Positions 27,062 to 36,337 of a DNA stretch of 64,000 bases are shown here, in pieces. The stretch's first letter is position 1; each line of letters starts with the position of its first letter. The stretch spans positions 1-64,000 of the forward strand of contig NZ_JALJZZ010000003.1 in the NCBI RefSeq assembly GCF_024171565.1, in the 5' to 3' direction. The position numbers and the translations under genes were made by a program. The DNA comes from Okibacterium sp. HSC-33S16. GTDB lineage: Bacteria; Actinomycetota; Actinomycetes; Actinomycetales; Microbacteriaceae. The notes beneath the pieces are model-generated. The model worked only from the letters and a program-made list of their open reading frames with translations. It had not been told where the DNA came from and did not search any database.

Positions 27062-28696
27062 ATGCTGTTGCGCGGCGTCGGAGTGGGCCGGGGGATTGCC
27101 GTCGGACCCGTCGTTCGGATGCCCGATCCGCTGCCGGAGCCGGTCGACGAGCCGCGCACCGCTGCAGCCGATGTCGAATTCTCCCGTGCCCTCGCGGCGC
27201 TCGGCGATGTGTCCCGCGACCTCACCGAGCGGGCCCGTCGTGCTGGCGGTGAAGCGGAGGGAGTCATTCTCACGCAGTCGATGATGACGCAGGACCCCGC
27301 GTTGATCGACGACATTCACTCGCGCATCGACGCGGGCGGCACGGCGGAGCGCGCCGTGTTCGAAGCGTTCTCGAGTGTGCGACAAATGCTGTTGGCGCTC
27401 GGAGGCAGCCCGGCCGACCGCGCCGTCGACATCGGCGATGTCGGCCAGCGGGTGATCGCCCGGTTGCGCGGTGTCGAGCCGCCCGGCGTGCCGGACGTCG
27501 AGGGTCCGTTCGTGCTGATCGCCGGTGACCTCGCCCCCGCCGACGCGGCCGCACTCGACATCGGGCAGGTGCTCGGCCTCATCACGCTCGGTGGCGGGCC
27601 GACCTCGCACACCGCGATTCTCGCGCGCTCGAAGGGTATCGTCGCGGTCGTCGGTGTGACGGATGCCACGGGCATCGTCCCAGGGACGACGGTCCTTCTC
27701 GACGCGGGGGAGGGCACTGTCACCGTTGAGCCAACGGCCGAGGAAATCACTGCGGCGCGCGAGCGACTCGTCGCCCGGCGCGTGGCCGTGCCGATGGGAC
27801 CGGGGACTCTCGCGGACGGGACCCGGATTCCGCTGCTCGCCAACATCGGGCGGCCGAGTGAAGCGGCGGTCGCGCGTGACCTCGGCGCCGAGGGCGTCGG
27901 GCTCGTCCGCACCGAGCTGATGTTCATGGGGGCGACGATAGCGCCGACGGTGGCCGAGCAACAGGCGGAGTACCGTCGACTCTTCGCGATGTTCCCAGGC
28001 AAACGGGTGGTCGTTCGCACGCTCGACGCCGGGTCGGACAAGCCGCTCGAATTTCTCCCGACCGGCCCCGAAGAGAACCCGGCGCTCGGGTTGCGCGGTA
28101 TCCGCGCGACCCGGATGCATGAGGACGTGCTGCGCGACCAGCTCGCGGCCCTCGCTGCGGCCGATGCAGAGACCGACGCTGAAGTCTGGGTGATGGCGCC
28201 CATGGTGGCCGACGCCGAGGAGGCCGGCTACTTCGTCAGCCTCGCGCGTGAGATGGGTGTCCAGGTCGCCGGGGTGATGGCGGAGGTGCCGTCGTGTGCG
28301 CTCATGGCCGGGCAGGTGCTCGGCATCGCCGACTTCGTCTCCATCGGTACCAACGACCTCACCCAGTACACCCTCGCCGCCGACCGGCAGCTCGGCTCGG
28401 TGGCCTCGTACGCCGACCCGTGGCACCCCGCGGTCCTGCGGCTCGTAAAGATGCTCGGCGACGCGGGTGCGCAGTCCGGGCGACCGGTTGGAGTGTGTGG
28501 GGAAGCCGCCGCAGATCCGTTGCTCGCCGTTGTGCTCGTGGGGCTCGGAGTGTCGAGCCTGTCGATGGCGCCGACGGCGTTTGAGGCGGTGCGCACCGAG
28601 TTGCGCCAGCACACGCTCGAGCACGCCCGCGCTTTGGCGGTGCGGGCGCTGGCTGCGTCGACGGCCGCGGAAGCCCGGGCCCTGGTCCGCGAGTGA
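27062..28696 (+). CDS. ptsI: PTS enzyme I (phosphoenolpyruvate-protein phosphotransferase)
   Basis: EI takes phosphate from phosphoenolpyruvate and passes it to HPr. 544 residues: N-terminal HPr-binding/His domain with the phospho-His183 in LGGGPTSHTAILARS, and a C-terminal PEP-binding barrel with LVRTELMFM, GLRGIRATRM, FVSIGTNDLTQYT and the Cys in PVGVCGEAAADP. Start ATG behind GAGGG, 55 bases after the transglutaminase-like gene. No ptsH is nearby. PTS IIA/IIB genes lie at 45.7-46.5 kb. Confidence 0.95.
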   Translation: MLLRGVGVGRGIAVGPVVRMPDPLPEPVDEPRTAAADVEFSRALAALGDVSRDLTERARRAGGEAEGVILTQSMMTQDPALIDDIHSRIDAGGTAERAVFEAFSSVRQMLLALGGSPADRAVDIGDVGQRVIARLRGVEPPGVPDVEGPFVLIAGDLAPADAAALDIGQVLGLITLGGGPTSHTAILARSKGIVAVVGVTDATGIVPGTTVLLDAGEGTVTVEPTAEEITAARERLVARRVAVPMGPGTLADGTRIPLLANIGRPSEAAVARDLGAEGVGLVRTELMFMGATIAPTVAEQQAEYRRLFAMFPGKRVVVRTLDAGSDKPLEFLPTGPEENPALGLRGIRATRMHEDVLRDQLAALAAADAETDAEVWVMAPMVADAEEAGYFVSLAREMGVQVAGVMAEVPSCALMAGQVLGIADFVSIGTNDLTQYTLAADRQLGSVASYADPWHPAVLRLVKMLGDAGAQSGRPVGVCGEAAADPLLAVVLVGLGVSSLSMAPTAFEAVRTELRQHTLEHARALAVRALAASTAAEARALVRE

Positions 28697-28723
28697 CGCC
28701 TCCCGGAGCATTCCGCGCCGCCG

Positions 28724-28947
28724 CGGACGGAAATCGTGCCGGGAGAAGGATCGGCGACCGTCCGCTTGCCATATACGACGCTGATTTCCGTGTCTCGGGA
28801 CGTTGGAGTGGCACGTCATCTTTGCCGCCGTGCACGGAATTTGTGGCGCCGCGCACGGAGATCGCGCGGCCAGGCACGGAACTCGCGCCGAGGAAAGGAT
28901 CGGCGAAGGAATACTTGCCTTCTGTGGCGCTGATTTCCGTGTCTCGG
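28724..28947. repeat. Degenerate inverted/direct repeat array (core GCACGGAAATC)
   Basis: The 482-base gap between ptsI and sdhB (28697-29178) has no gene. GGACGGAAATCG (28725), GCACGGAATTTG (28832), GCACGGAGATCG (28853) and GCACGGAACTCG (28874) are plus copies, the last three 21 bases apart. The reverse form GCTGATTTCCGTGTCTCGG occurs at 28780 and 28929. Flanks repeat too: GAAGGATCGGCGA at 28745 and GAAAGGATCGGCGAAGG at 28892, each followed by CTTGCC and the reverse core. Architecture resembles the other arrays, but unit and spacing differ. Confidence 0.6.
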
Positions 28948-28950
28948 AGC

Positions 28951-29000
28951 GTTGAGGAGCGTTGAGGAGCGTTGAGGAGTATTGAGGAGCGTTGAGGTGT
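28951..29000. repeat. Five tandem 10-bp repeats (GTTGAGGAGC)
   Basis: Starting exactly at 28951 the sequence reads GTTGAGGAGC twice, then GTTGAGGAGT, ATTGAGGAGC and GTTGAGGTGT. It directly abuts the second reverse core of the preceding array. It is the only short-unit tandem repeat I see in the window, and copy number may vary between strains. Confidence 0.8.
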
Positions 29001-29127
29001 GTGGCAACGGGTAACGGCGTCTGGCAACCGGCCGTCGGCGTTCACGATGCCACACCTGGTAGTCGGCCCTGCTGATTACGCGTGCCCATAAGTCGCTGCG
29101 CTCAGTAGTGACGGTGACCGCCCAACG

Positions 29128-29163
29128 ACGACACCCCCGCTCCGAAAGGAGCGGGGGTGTCGT
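29128..29163. terminator. Strong hairpin terminator after sdhB
   Basis: A perfect 16-bp stem (29128-29143 with 29148-29163) closes a GAAA loop. It lies 15 bases past the sdhB stop on the minus strand, between convergent ptsI and sdh transcripts. No long T-run follows on either strand, as is common in high-GC genomes. Confidence 0.85.
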
Positions 29164-29178
29164 TAGGGAAACCTGTCG

Positions 29179-29940
29179 TTACGCCTTGCCGCGCATCAGG
29201 GCCTGCTTGACCTCTGCGATTGCCTGCGTGACCTGGATGCCGCGAGGGCAGGCATCCGTGCAGTTGAAGGTGGTGCGGCAACGCCACACGCCCTCTTTAT
29301 CGTTGAGGATGTCGAGGCGAACCTTGGCTGCATCGTCACGCGAGTCGAAGATGAAGCGGTGCGCGTTGACGATCGCTGCAGGGCCGAAGTACTGGCCGTC
29401 GGTCCAGAAGACGGGGCACGACGAGGTGCACGCTGCGCAGAGGATGCACTTGGTGGTGTCGTCGAAGCGGGCGCGGTCGGCGACCGACTGGACGCGCTCC
29501 TTGCCGGGCTCAGCCTTCTTGGCGGGGATGAGGAACGGCTGGACTTCGCGGTAGGACTCGAAGAACGGGTCCATGTCGACGATGAGGTCCTTCTCGAGCG
29601 GAAGGCCCTTGATCGCTTCGACATAGATCGGCTTCGTGATGTCGAGGTCCTTGATCAGCGTCTTGCAGGCCAGGCGGTTGCGGCCGTTGATGCGCATGGC
29701 GTCGGATCCACAGATGCCGTGTGCGCAGGAACGGCGGAAGCTCAGGCTGCCGTCCTGCTCCCACTTGATCTTGTGCAGCGCGTCGAGGATGCGGTCGGTC
29801 GAGAACATTTCGACGTCGTAATCGACCCAGCGGGGCTCATCGTCCAGTTCCGGGTTGAACCGGCGGATGATGAGGGTGACGACGAACGGCTTGAGAGCGT
29901 CGTCGGTGTTCGTCGGGGCGTCAAGAGTGGCGGTCGACAT
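29179..29940 (-). CDS. sdhB: Succinate dehydrogenase iron-sulfur subunit
   Basis: 253 residues. Carries the three clusters of complex II: the [2Fe-2S] ligands in RRSCAHGICGSDAM plus a later LACK, then CILCAACTSSCPVFW and RCRTTFNCTDACPRGI for the [4Fe-4S] and [3Fe-4S] clusters. Works with SdhA, C and D at the membrane, passing electrons from succinate to quinone. Last gene of sdhC-D-A-B, 3 bases after sdhA. Confidence 0.97.
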   Translation of the reverse strand: MSTATLDAPTNTDDALKPFVVTLIIRRFNPELDDEPRWVDYDVEMFSTDRILDALHKIKWEQDGSLSFRRSCAHGICGSDAMRINGRNRLACKTLIKDLDITKPIYVEAIKGLPLEKDLIVDMDPFFESYREVQPFLIPAKKAEPGKERVQSVADRARFDDTTKCILCAACTSSCPVFWTDGQYFGPAAIVNAHRFIFDSRDDAAKVRLDILNDKEGVWRCRTTFNCTDACPRGIQVTQAIAEVKQALMRGKA

Positions 29941-29943
29941 GGG

Positions 29944-31746
29944 TTAGTACTTCCTCTCCATCGGCTGGTAGCGGGTCATCACGACCGGCTTCCAATCCAG
30001 GCGGATGTGGTCGGCGGCATCCGAAGAATGCGGGTCGCCGGTCAGGTACGCCATTGTGTGTTTCATGTAGTTTTCGTCGTCGCGGTCGGGGTAGTCGTCA
30101 CGCATGTGTCCGCCGCGGCTTTCCTTGCGGTTACGGGCCGAGAAGACGACAACCTCGGCGAGGTCGAGCAGGAAGCCGAGCTCGACGGCTTCAAGCAGGT
30201 CGGTGTTGTAGCGGCGGCCTTTGTCCTGCACACCGATGTTCATGTACCGCTCGCGCAGGCCGTGAATGGTTTCGGTGACGCTTGCAAGCGACTCGTCGGT
30301 GCGGAAGACCTGGGCCTTCGTGTCCATCTCCTCCTGCAGTTCCTTGCGGAGGACGGAGATGCGCTCGGTTCCCGGGTTGTTGCGGACGCCCTCGATGAGG
30401 TCGCGCACGAATGCGGCGGGGTCCTCGGGCAACGGGAGGAACTCAGTGTTCTTCACGTAGGCGACGGCATTGTTTCCGGCGCGCTTGCCGAAGACGTTGA
30501 TGTCGAGCAGCGAGTTCGTGCCGAGTCGGTTCGAGCCGTGCACGGAGACACAGGCGCACTCGCCGGCGGCGTAGAGGCCGGGGACAACGGTGGTGTTGTC
30601 GCGCAGCACTTCGGCGTTGTTGTTGGTGGGGATACCACCCATCGCGTAGTGAGCCGTTGGCATCACCGGGACCGGCTCGGTGACCGGGTCAACACCGAGG
30701 TAGGTGCGGGCGAATTCGGTGATGTCCGGCAGTTTGGTCTCGAGAACTTCGGCACCGAGGTGCGTGCAGTCAAGGTAGACGTAGTCCTTGTTCGGACCAG
30801 CACCGCGGCCCTCGGCCACTTCCTTGACCATGCAGCGCGCAACGATGTCACGCGGGGCGAGGTCCTTGATGGTCGGAGCGTAGCGCTCCATGAACCGCTC
30901 ACCGCTCGCGTTGCGGAGGATCGCGCCTTCGCCTCGAGCGCCCTCGGTGAGGAGGATGCCGAGTCCGGCGAGGCCGGTCGGGTGGAACTGGAAGAACTCC
31001 ATGTCCTCGAGGGGAAGCTTCTTGCGCCAGATGATGCCGACGCCGTCGCCGGTGAGGGTGTGTGCGTTCGAGGTGGTCTTGAAGATCTTGCCGAAGCCGC
31101 CGGTGGCGAAGATGATCGCCTTCGAATGGAAGACGTGCAGGTCACCGGTTGACAGCTCGTAGGCAACGACACCGGCGGGCTGCTCGACGCCGTCGACCTC
31201 GCTCATGATGACATCGAGAACGTAGAACTCATTGAAGAAGTTGATGCCGAGCCGGACACAGTTCTGGAACAGCGTCTGCAGGATCATGTGGCCGGTGCGG
31301 TCAGCGGCGTAGCATGCACGGCGAACCGGTGCCTTACCGTGATCGCGGGTGTGGCCACCGAACCGACGCTGGTCGATCTTGCCTTCGGGCGTGCGGTTGA
31401 ACGGCAATCCCATGTTCTCGAGGTCGATGACCGCGTCGATGGCTTCCTTCGCGAGGATCTCGGCAGCGTCCTGGTCGACGAGGTAGTCGCCACCCTTGAC
31501 GGTGTCGAAGGTGTGCCACTCCCAGCTGTCTTCCTCGACGTTGGCGAGGGCTGCGGCCATGCCGCCCTGAGCTGCTCCGGTGTGGGAGCGCGTCGGGTAG
31601 AGCTTGGAGATAACGGCCGTCTTCGCGCCGGGGCCTGCTTCGATGGCCGCGCGCATTCCGGCGCCGCCGGCGCCGACGATGACGATGTCGAACTGGTGGT
31701 AGTGAACTCCATCGATGATGGTGGAGTCGCTTGGGTCCTGAGTCAC
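29944..31746 (-). CDS. sdhA: Succinate dehydrogenase flavoprotein subunit
   Basis: 600 residues. FAD-binding start [19 protein letters not shown], the histidine for covalent FAD in [18 protein letters not shown], and the C-terminal [20 protein letters not shown] block. Start chosen at GTG 31746 ([19 protein letters not shown]), 29 bases after the sdhD stop. The open frame runs to 31875, but that part overlaps sdhD and has no family similarity. Only a weak GGAT precedes the GTG, so the exact start is less certain than the identity. Confidence 0.95.
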   Translation of the reverse strand: MTQDPSDSTIIDGVHYHQFDIVIVGAGGAGMRAAIEAGPGAKTAVISKLYPTRSHTGAAQGGMAAALANVEEDSWEWHTFDTVKGGDYLVDQDAAEILAKEAIDAVIDLENMGLPFNRTPEGKIDQRRFGGHTRDHGKAPVRRACYAADRTGHMILQTLFQNCVRLGINFFNEFYVLDVIMSEVDGVEQPAGVVAYELSTGDLHVFHSKAIIFATGGFGKIFKTTSNAHTLTGDGVGIIWRKKLPLEDMEFFQFHPTGLAGLGILLTEGARGEGAILRNASGERFMERYAPTIKDLAPRDIVARCMVKEVAEGRGAGPNKDYVYLDCTHLGAEVLETKLPDITEFARTYLGVDPVTEPVPVMPTAHYAMGGIPTNNNAEVLRDNTTVVPGLYAAGECACVSVHGSNRLGTNSLLDINVFGKRAGNNAVAYVKNTEFLPLPEDPAAFVRDLIEGVRNNPGTERISVLRKELQEEMDTKAQVFRTDESLASVTETIHGLRERYMNIGVQDKGRRYNTDLLEAVELGFLLDLAEVVVFSARNRKESRGGHMRDDYPDRDDENYMKHTMAYLTGDPHSSDAADHIRLDWKPVVMTRYQPMERKY

Positions 31747-31774
31747 AGATGTATCCAAAATGTTCAGTTGTTCG

Positions 31775-32221
31775 TTACGCAGCGCAGAACGAAGGGAGAA
31801 GGTCAGCGGGCTGGCCGGTGGGGCACGGGTCGAAGGTGAAGACCACGAGGGTGCCCAGGAGAATGAGGATCGCAACGGAAGCGAAGATTGCCCCCTTGAG
31901 GATGCTGCGGGTCATCTTGCCGCGGGCGTAGTCGTTCACGATGGTGCGCATGCCGTTGCCGCCGTGGATGAGAGCGAGCCAGAGCATCGCGACGTCCCAC
32001 CACTGCCAGAACGGGTCGGCCCACTTACCGCCGACGAAGGCGAAGTCGATGGCGCTGACGCCATCACCGACGATGAGGTTCATGAAGAGGTGCCCGAAGA
32101 TGAGCACCACGAGGATCACACCCGAGACGCGCATGTAGATCCAGCCCCATTTTTCCCAGTTGATTCCCTTGTTGCGAGCGGGACGTACCGGAGTACGGGG
32201 AGCTTCAATTGTTTGTGACAT
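31775..32221 (-). CDS. sdhD: Succinate dehydrogenase membrane anchor subunit
   Basis: 148 residues with three membrane helices ([55 protein letters not shown]). The His in IFGHLFMN and the second in LIHGGNGMR fit haem b ligands and the quinone pocket of complex II anchors. Lies 15 bases after sdhC. Confidence 0.92.
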   Translation of the reverse strand: MSQTIEAPRTPVRPARNKGINWEKWGWIYMRVSGVILVVLIFGHLFMNLIVGDGVSAIDFAFVGGKWADPFWQWWDVAMLWLALIHGGNGMRTIVNDYARGKMTRSILKGAIFASVAILILLGTLVVFTFDPCPTGQPADLLPSFCAA

Positions 32222-32236
32222 GGAGTTCTCCCCTTT

Positions 32237-32659
32237 CTAGTGGCTGAAGACGTTGATGAGGTGGCGAGGCACGAAGCCGAGCATGGTGATCACCCAGAGG
32301 GCGATGACCACGTAGAACATGACCTTCTGGTAGCGGGTGCCCTTCGACCAGAAGTCGATGAGCACGATGCGCACACCGTTGAAGGCGTGGAACACGATCG
32401 CGCCGACGAGGGCAACTTCACCGAGTCCCATGATCGGGGTTTGGTAGGTGCCGATTACCGCGTTGTACGCCTCGGGTGACACTCGGACCAGTGCGGTGTC
32501 GAGGATGTGCACGAGAAGGAAGAAGAAAATTGCAACACCGGTGATGCGGTGAAGAACCCACGACCACATACCTTCGCGACCCCGGTACAGGGTTCCAGCT
32601 GGGCGTTTGGAAGTGGTCGTACTCAACGGCGGTGTTCTTTTTTCAGTCTGCACTGACAC
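32237..32659 (-). CDS. sdhC: Succinate dehydrogenase cytochrome b556 subunit
   Basis: 140 residues, three membrane helices. The first contains the family signature HRITGVAIFFFLLVHILD with a haem-ligand His; the second FHAFNGVRIVLIDFW. GTG start at 32659 with AGGGAGG upstream. First gene of the sdh operon; divergent from the manC-like gene. Confidence 0.93.
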   Translation of the reverse strand: MSVQTEKRTPPLSTTTSKRPAGTLYRGREGMWSWVLHRITGVAIFFFLLVHILDTALVRVSPEAYNAVIGTYQTPIMGLGEVALVGAIVFHAFNGVRIVLIDFWSKGTRYQKVMFYVVIALWVITMLGFVPRHLINVFSH

Positions 32660-32689
32660 GAACGGCCCTCCCTGATTGAAGCGTCATAA

Positions 32690-32705
32690 CCGCCTCCACA
32701 GGCGG
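32690..32705. promoter_or_regulatory. Small dyad in the sdhC/manC divergent promoter region
   Basis: CCGCCT (32690-32695) and AGGCGG (32700-32705) flank CCAC, about 30 bases upstream of sdhC in its leader. The 185-base region must hold both promoters; I see no further strong motif. The dyad may be an operator or leader hairpin. Confidence 0.3.
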
Positions 32706-32844
32706 CCGTGCGTCACAACGGCGCGTTACGACAGTCTACGTTCACCGCCGGAATTTCGCCGGTAAGGCGAACCTAAGTATCTCGACGTCAAGACAAATCG
32801 GGTGCACAATACGCCCGTTCTCTCCGCCCGATACCCTGAGGGGC

Positions 32845-33960
32845 ATGACTAGTGCACTCGAACGCTTCTACAGTGTGATTCCCGCGGGCGGTATCGGTTC
32901 GCGACTGTGGCCTTTATCGCGAGCGGATGCCCCCAAATTTTTGCATGACCTCACCGGGTCCGGCAGTACATTACTTCGCGCAACCTGGGATCGGTTGGCC
33001 CCCTTGTCTGGTGAGCAGCGCATCATGGTGGTCACCGGGCGTGCGCACCGCGCGGCCGTCGAGTCTCAGCTGCCGAACCTCACCGACCCCAACGTCGTGC
33101 TCGAGAGCGACCCGCGCGACTCATCTGCCGCCATCGGCCTCGCCGCCGCCATCCTGATGAAACGCGAGCCCGACGTCATCATCGGCTCCTTTGCGGCCGA
33201 CCACGTCATTCGCGGCGACCGGCTGTTCCGCGCCGCGGTCACCCAGGCCATCGCAACGGCCGACGCTGGCTACATCACGGCCATCGGCATCCAGCCCACC
33301 GAGCCCGCGATCGGCTTCGGCTACATCCACTGTGGGGGAGCGCTCGACGTTCCCGGCGCCGATTCCGCCCTCCTCGTCGACTCGTTCGTGGAGAAGCCCA
33401 ACCTGGCGACGGCCAAAAAGTACGTCTCAGGGGGAGCGCACCTGTGGAACGCGGGCATGTTCATCAGCCGGGCCGATGTGCTCCTCGAAGAGCTGGCGAA
33501 GAACCGCCCGGAACTGCATGCGGGACTGATGGAACTGGCATCCGTCTGGGATGATCCTGCACTGCGCGGCCCCGCGGTGGACCGCATTTGGCCGACGCTC
33601 GAGAAGATCGCCATCGACTACTCCGTCGCCGAACCCGCCGCTGCCGCCGGTCGACTCGCGGTCGTGCCTGGCCACTTTGACTGGGACGATGTCGGCGACT
33701 TCGCATCGCTCGCGAAACTCAACTCCGGCGGACGCAAGACTGACCTCGCGATCCTCGGCGAAAGCGCGCGCATCCTCTCCGACGCGTCGAGCGGCATCGT
33801 GGTCAGCCAGACCAGCCGGGTCATCAGCCTCATCGGTGTCAAAGACATCGTCGTTGTTGACACCCCGGACGCCCTCCTCGTCACCACGAGCGCGAACGCG
33901 CAGCGGGTGAAGAGCGTCGTTGACGCGCTCAAGCTGTCGGGTCGCGACGATGTTCTCTAA
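32845..33960 (+). CDS. manC: Mannose-1-phosphate guanylyltransferase
   Basis: Makes GDP-mannose from GTP and mannose 1-phosphate, for glycolipids, glycans and protein mannosylation. 371 residues; nucleotide-binding start PAGGIGSRLWPLSRADAPK, active-site segment FVEKPNLATAKKYVSGGAHL, WNAGMFI and the base/sugar block FDWDDVGDFASL. It lacks a fused isomerase domain. The 3' end overlaps the convergent exonuclease gene by 4 bases. Confidence 0.92.
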   Translation: MTSALERFYSVIPAGGIGSRLWPLSRADAPKFLHDLTGSGSTLLRATWDRLAPLSGEQRIMVVTGRAHRAAVESQLPNLTDPNVVLESDPRDSSAAIGLAAAILMKREPDVIIGSFAADHVIRGDRLFRAAVTQAIATADAGYITAIGIQPTEPAIGFGYIHCGGALDVPGADSALLVDSFVEKPNLATAKKYVSGGAHLWNAGMFISRADVLLEELAKNRPELHAGLMELASVWDDPALRGPAVDRIWPTLEKIAIDYSVAEPAAAAGRLAVVPGHFDWDDVGDFASLAKLNSGGRKTDLAILGESARILSDASSGIVVSQTSRVISLIGVKDIVVVDTPDALLVTTSANAQRVKSVVDALKLSGRDDVL

Positions 33961-34910
33961 ACCGTCGCGGCCTCGGCCTGCGGCAGGTCGTTGCCGAGCG
34001 CACGCAGCGCCCGGTCAGCCGCGCCGCCGAGGCCGAGGCTGACCGAGAGCTCTCGAGCGGCCGCGAGTTTCTCGGGGGAGAGCGGTCGAATGTGAGCATC
34101 CGGCGCGTTGAGGTCAAGGGTGCACACCACTGCGACGACCGTCGGCGCTACCGCGAGGTAGTCCGCGGCCCGCAGTAGTTTCGCCCGCACGGACTCGGAC
34201 ATCCCGTCGCCGCGTGTCGCCGATGCCTTGATGATCGCGTCGAGGGTGCCGAACGTGGCGAGCAGTCCGGCAGCGGTCTTGTCGCCGACACCGGCGACAC
34301 CGGGCAGCCCGTCCGACGTGTCTCCGCGCATTGCCGCGAAGTCGGCGTACTGCGCCGCGTCGACGCCGTACTTCTCCCGCACCACCGACTCGGTGAGAAC
34401 CTCGAGCTTGCTCATTCCCCGTGCCGTATAAATCACACGGATGCCGCGCGCATCGTCGACCACCTGAAAGAGATCCCTGTCGCCGGTGACCACGTCCACG
34501 GGTCCGGTCGCCTGCGAGGCGAGACTGCCGATCACGTCGTCTGCTTCGTGTTCCGGTGCACCGACAATCGGAATGCCGAAGGCCGTGAGCACCCGACGGA
34601 TGAGGGGGATTTGCGCGACGAGCAGGTCGGGTGTCTCCTCGACGTCCGGGCCGTCAGCCGAGACGGTGACGACGCGGTGTTCCTTGTAGCTCGGGATGAG
34701 GTCGACCCGCCACTGCGGGCGCCAGTCGTCGTCCCAGCACGCAATGAGCTCGGATGGCTGGTAGTCGGTAACGAGCTTCGCGATGAAGTCGAGCAGCCCA
34801 CGCACGGCGTTGACGGGGGTGCCGTCAGGTGACCGCAGCGTGTCCGGCAGTCCGTGGAAGGCGCGGAAGTACAGCGAAGCCGTATCGAGGAGCATCAGTG
34901 GTCCGGTCAT
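33957..34910 (-). CDS. Stand-alone 5'-3' exonuclease (PolA N-domain type)
   Basis: 317 residues of the FEN/5' nuclease fold without a polymerase domain. Begins LMLLDTASLYFRAFHGLPDT (metal Asp, then Arg), has EHEADDVIGSLA and VTGDRDLFQVV metal clusters and the helix-hairpin-helix GLPGVAGVGDKTAAGLLATF. Acts on flap or RNA-primer ends in repair and replication, as a companion to Pol I. Start ATG 34910; the longer frame to 35030 has no family match. Confidence 0.92.
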   Translation of the reverse strand: MTGPLMLLDTASLYFRAFHGLPDTLRSPDGTPVNAVRGLLDFIAKLVTDYQPSELIACWDDDWRPQWRVDLIPSYKEHRVVTVSADGPDVEETPDLLVAQIPLIRRVLTAFGIPIVGAPEHEADDVIGSLASQATGPVDVVTGDRDLFQVVDDARGIRVIYTARGMSKLEVLTESVVREKYGVDAAQYADFAAMRGDTSDGLPGVAGVGDKTAAGLLATFGTLDAIIKASATRGDGMSESVRAKLLRAADYLAVAPTVVAVVCTLDLNAPDAHIRPLSPEKLAAARELSVSLGLGGAADRALRALGNDLPQAEAATV

Positions 34911-34994
34911 CTGCCGATTCTGGCACGGTGTGCCGAAAAGGTGGGGTGTCGAGCCGCTGAAGCGGTGCGCATTTGTGTGCATCCGCGCTTTCGC

Positions 34995-35100
34995 CTGCTC
35001 ATGTGAGCAGCGGAAACCGCAGCGAGGCATCTCGGTTTAGCCTTGCGTGAAACAGCTATGTAACGCTTCTGTTTCGAGAGATGCCCACGGCGTCGTGGGC
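34995..35100. promoter_or_regulatory. Two inverted repeats upstream of the nucleoside import operon
   Basis: The 261 bases between the exonuclease and the BMP lipoprotein contain CTGCTCA-TG-TGAGCAG (34995-35010) and GCCCACG-GCGT-CGTGGGC (35083-35100). The second is 72 bases before the TTG start, within the expected 5' leader or promoter. Either may be an operator for the nucleoside operon; no regulator gene is adjacent. Confidence 0.4.
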
Positions 35101-35171
35101 TTCGTAACTTTCGGTAACGTAAGCCAATACCGCCCTCGCGAGCCCCGCAGGGCAGCACCCTGGAGGACACA

Positions 35172-36257
35172 TTGACAATCAACACCCGTAAGGCCGTTTT
35201 CGCCGGCCTTGCCAGTGCAGGCGTTATCGCACTGCTCGCTGGCTGTGGACAGGCTCCCGCCAGCAGTGGCGACTCGGAGAAAGCCGCATCCGACTTCCTT
35301 CCCTGCATCGTTTCGGATGCCGGTGGATTCGATGACAAGTCCTTCAACCAGTCCAGCTACGAGGGCATGGTCGAGGCAGCTGACAAGCTCGGCGTCGACA
35401 TGAAGGAGGTCGAGAGCGACACCGAAGACGACTACGCTCCGAACATCACGAGCCTCGTCGACCAGGGCTGCAGCCTCGTCGCGACCATCGGCTTCGCACT
35501 CGCCGACGCCACGAAGGCCGCTGCTGAAGAGAACACCGACGTGGACTTCGTCATGCTCGACGACAACTCGATCGAGCTCGACAACGTCAAGCCGATCATC
35601 TACGACACGGCTCAGGCTGCCTTCCTCGCGGGCTACGCCGCTGCGGACTACTCGAAGACCGGCGTTGTCGGCACCTTCGGTGGCATGCAGTTCCCAACAG
35701 TGACCATCTTCATGGATGGTTTTGCTGACGGTGTTGCGTACTACAACGAGCAGAAGGGCAAGGACGTCAAGGTTGTCGGATGGGACGTCGCTGGCCAGAC
35801 CGGTTCGTTCACCGGTGGCTTTGAGGCCAACGACACGGCCAAGCAGCTCGCAACCACCCTCATCGGACAGGACGCTGACGTGCTCCTCCCGGTCGGTGGA
35901 CCGATCTTCCTCAGCGCCATCGAGGCCATCGCAGACTCTGGCAAGGACATCGCGATGATCGGTGTTGACGCTGACCTGTACGAGACCGCTGACTCGGGCA
36001 ACGAGCTCTTCCTCACCTCGATCCTCAAGCAGATGAAGTCCGGTGTCTTTGACGTCGTTACCGAAGCGGGCAAAGACAACTTTGACGCCACCCCGTACGT
36101 CGGAACGCTGGAGAACGATGGAGTCGGCATCGCGCCGTTCCACGACTTCGAGGGCAAGGTCAACGACACGCTCCAGGCTGAACTGGATGAAATCAAGGCA
36201 GGCATCGTCGACGGGTCCATCAAGGTCACCTCGCCGTCGTCGCCGGCAGCTGAGTAA
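35172..36257 (+). CDS. BMP-family nucleoside-binding lipoprotein
   Basis: 361 residues. Signal peptide with lipobox LLAGC (Cys about 25), then a BMP/Med periplasmic-binding-type fold (CIVSDAGGFDDKSFNQSSYE). Members bind purine nucleosides or related ligands for ABC importers. Start is TTG 35172 behind GGAGG; no better start precedes the signal peptide. First gene of the importer operon with ATPase, two permeases, cdd and deoA, so nucleosides are the likely substrate. Confidence 0.93.
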   Translation: MTINTRKAVFAGLASAGVIALLAGCGQAPASSGDSEKAASDFLPCIVSDAGGFDDKSFNQSSYEGMVEAADKLGVDMKEVESDTEDDYAPNITSLVDQGCSLVATIGFALADATKAAAEENTDVDFVMLDDNSIELDNVKPIIYDTAQAAFLAGYAAADYSKTGVVGTFGGMQFPTVTIFMDGFADGVAYYNEQKGKDVKVVGWDVAGQTGSFTGGFEANDTAKQLATTLIGQDADVLLPVGGPIFLSAIEAIADSGKDIAMIGVDADLYETADSGNELFLTSILKQMKSGVFDVVTEAGKDNFDATPYVGTLENDGVGIAPFHDFEGKVNDTLQAELDEIKAGIVDGSIKVTSPSSPAAE

Positions 36258-36337
36258 TTTTCGACTCACATCACTCCCAGCGCGGGGGGATCAGCTTCGG
36301 TTGGTCTCCCCGCTCTGTATGAACGTAGGATTCACCC

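Noticed and set aside
26339-28819. An 826-codon open frame on the minus strand across the transglutaminase-like and ptsI genes
   Set aside because: Low-complexity His/Arg/Asp-rich translation typical of a GC shadow; plus-strand ptsI is unmistakable.
28951-29000. Coding repeat peptide from GTTGAGGAGC units
   Set aside because: A 10-bp period shifts frame at each unit, and no open frame of note crosses it.
29359-31152. Long plus-strand frame opposite sdhB/sdhA
   Set aside because: Val/Asp/Gly-rich shadow of complex II genes.
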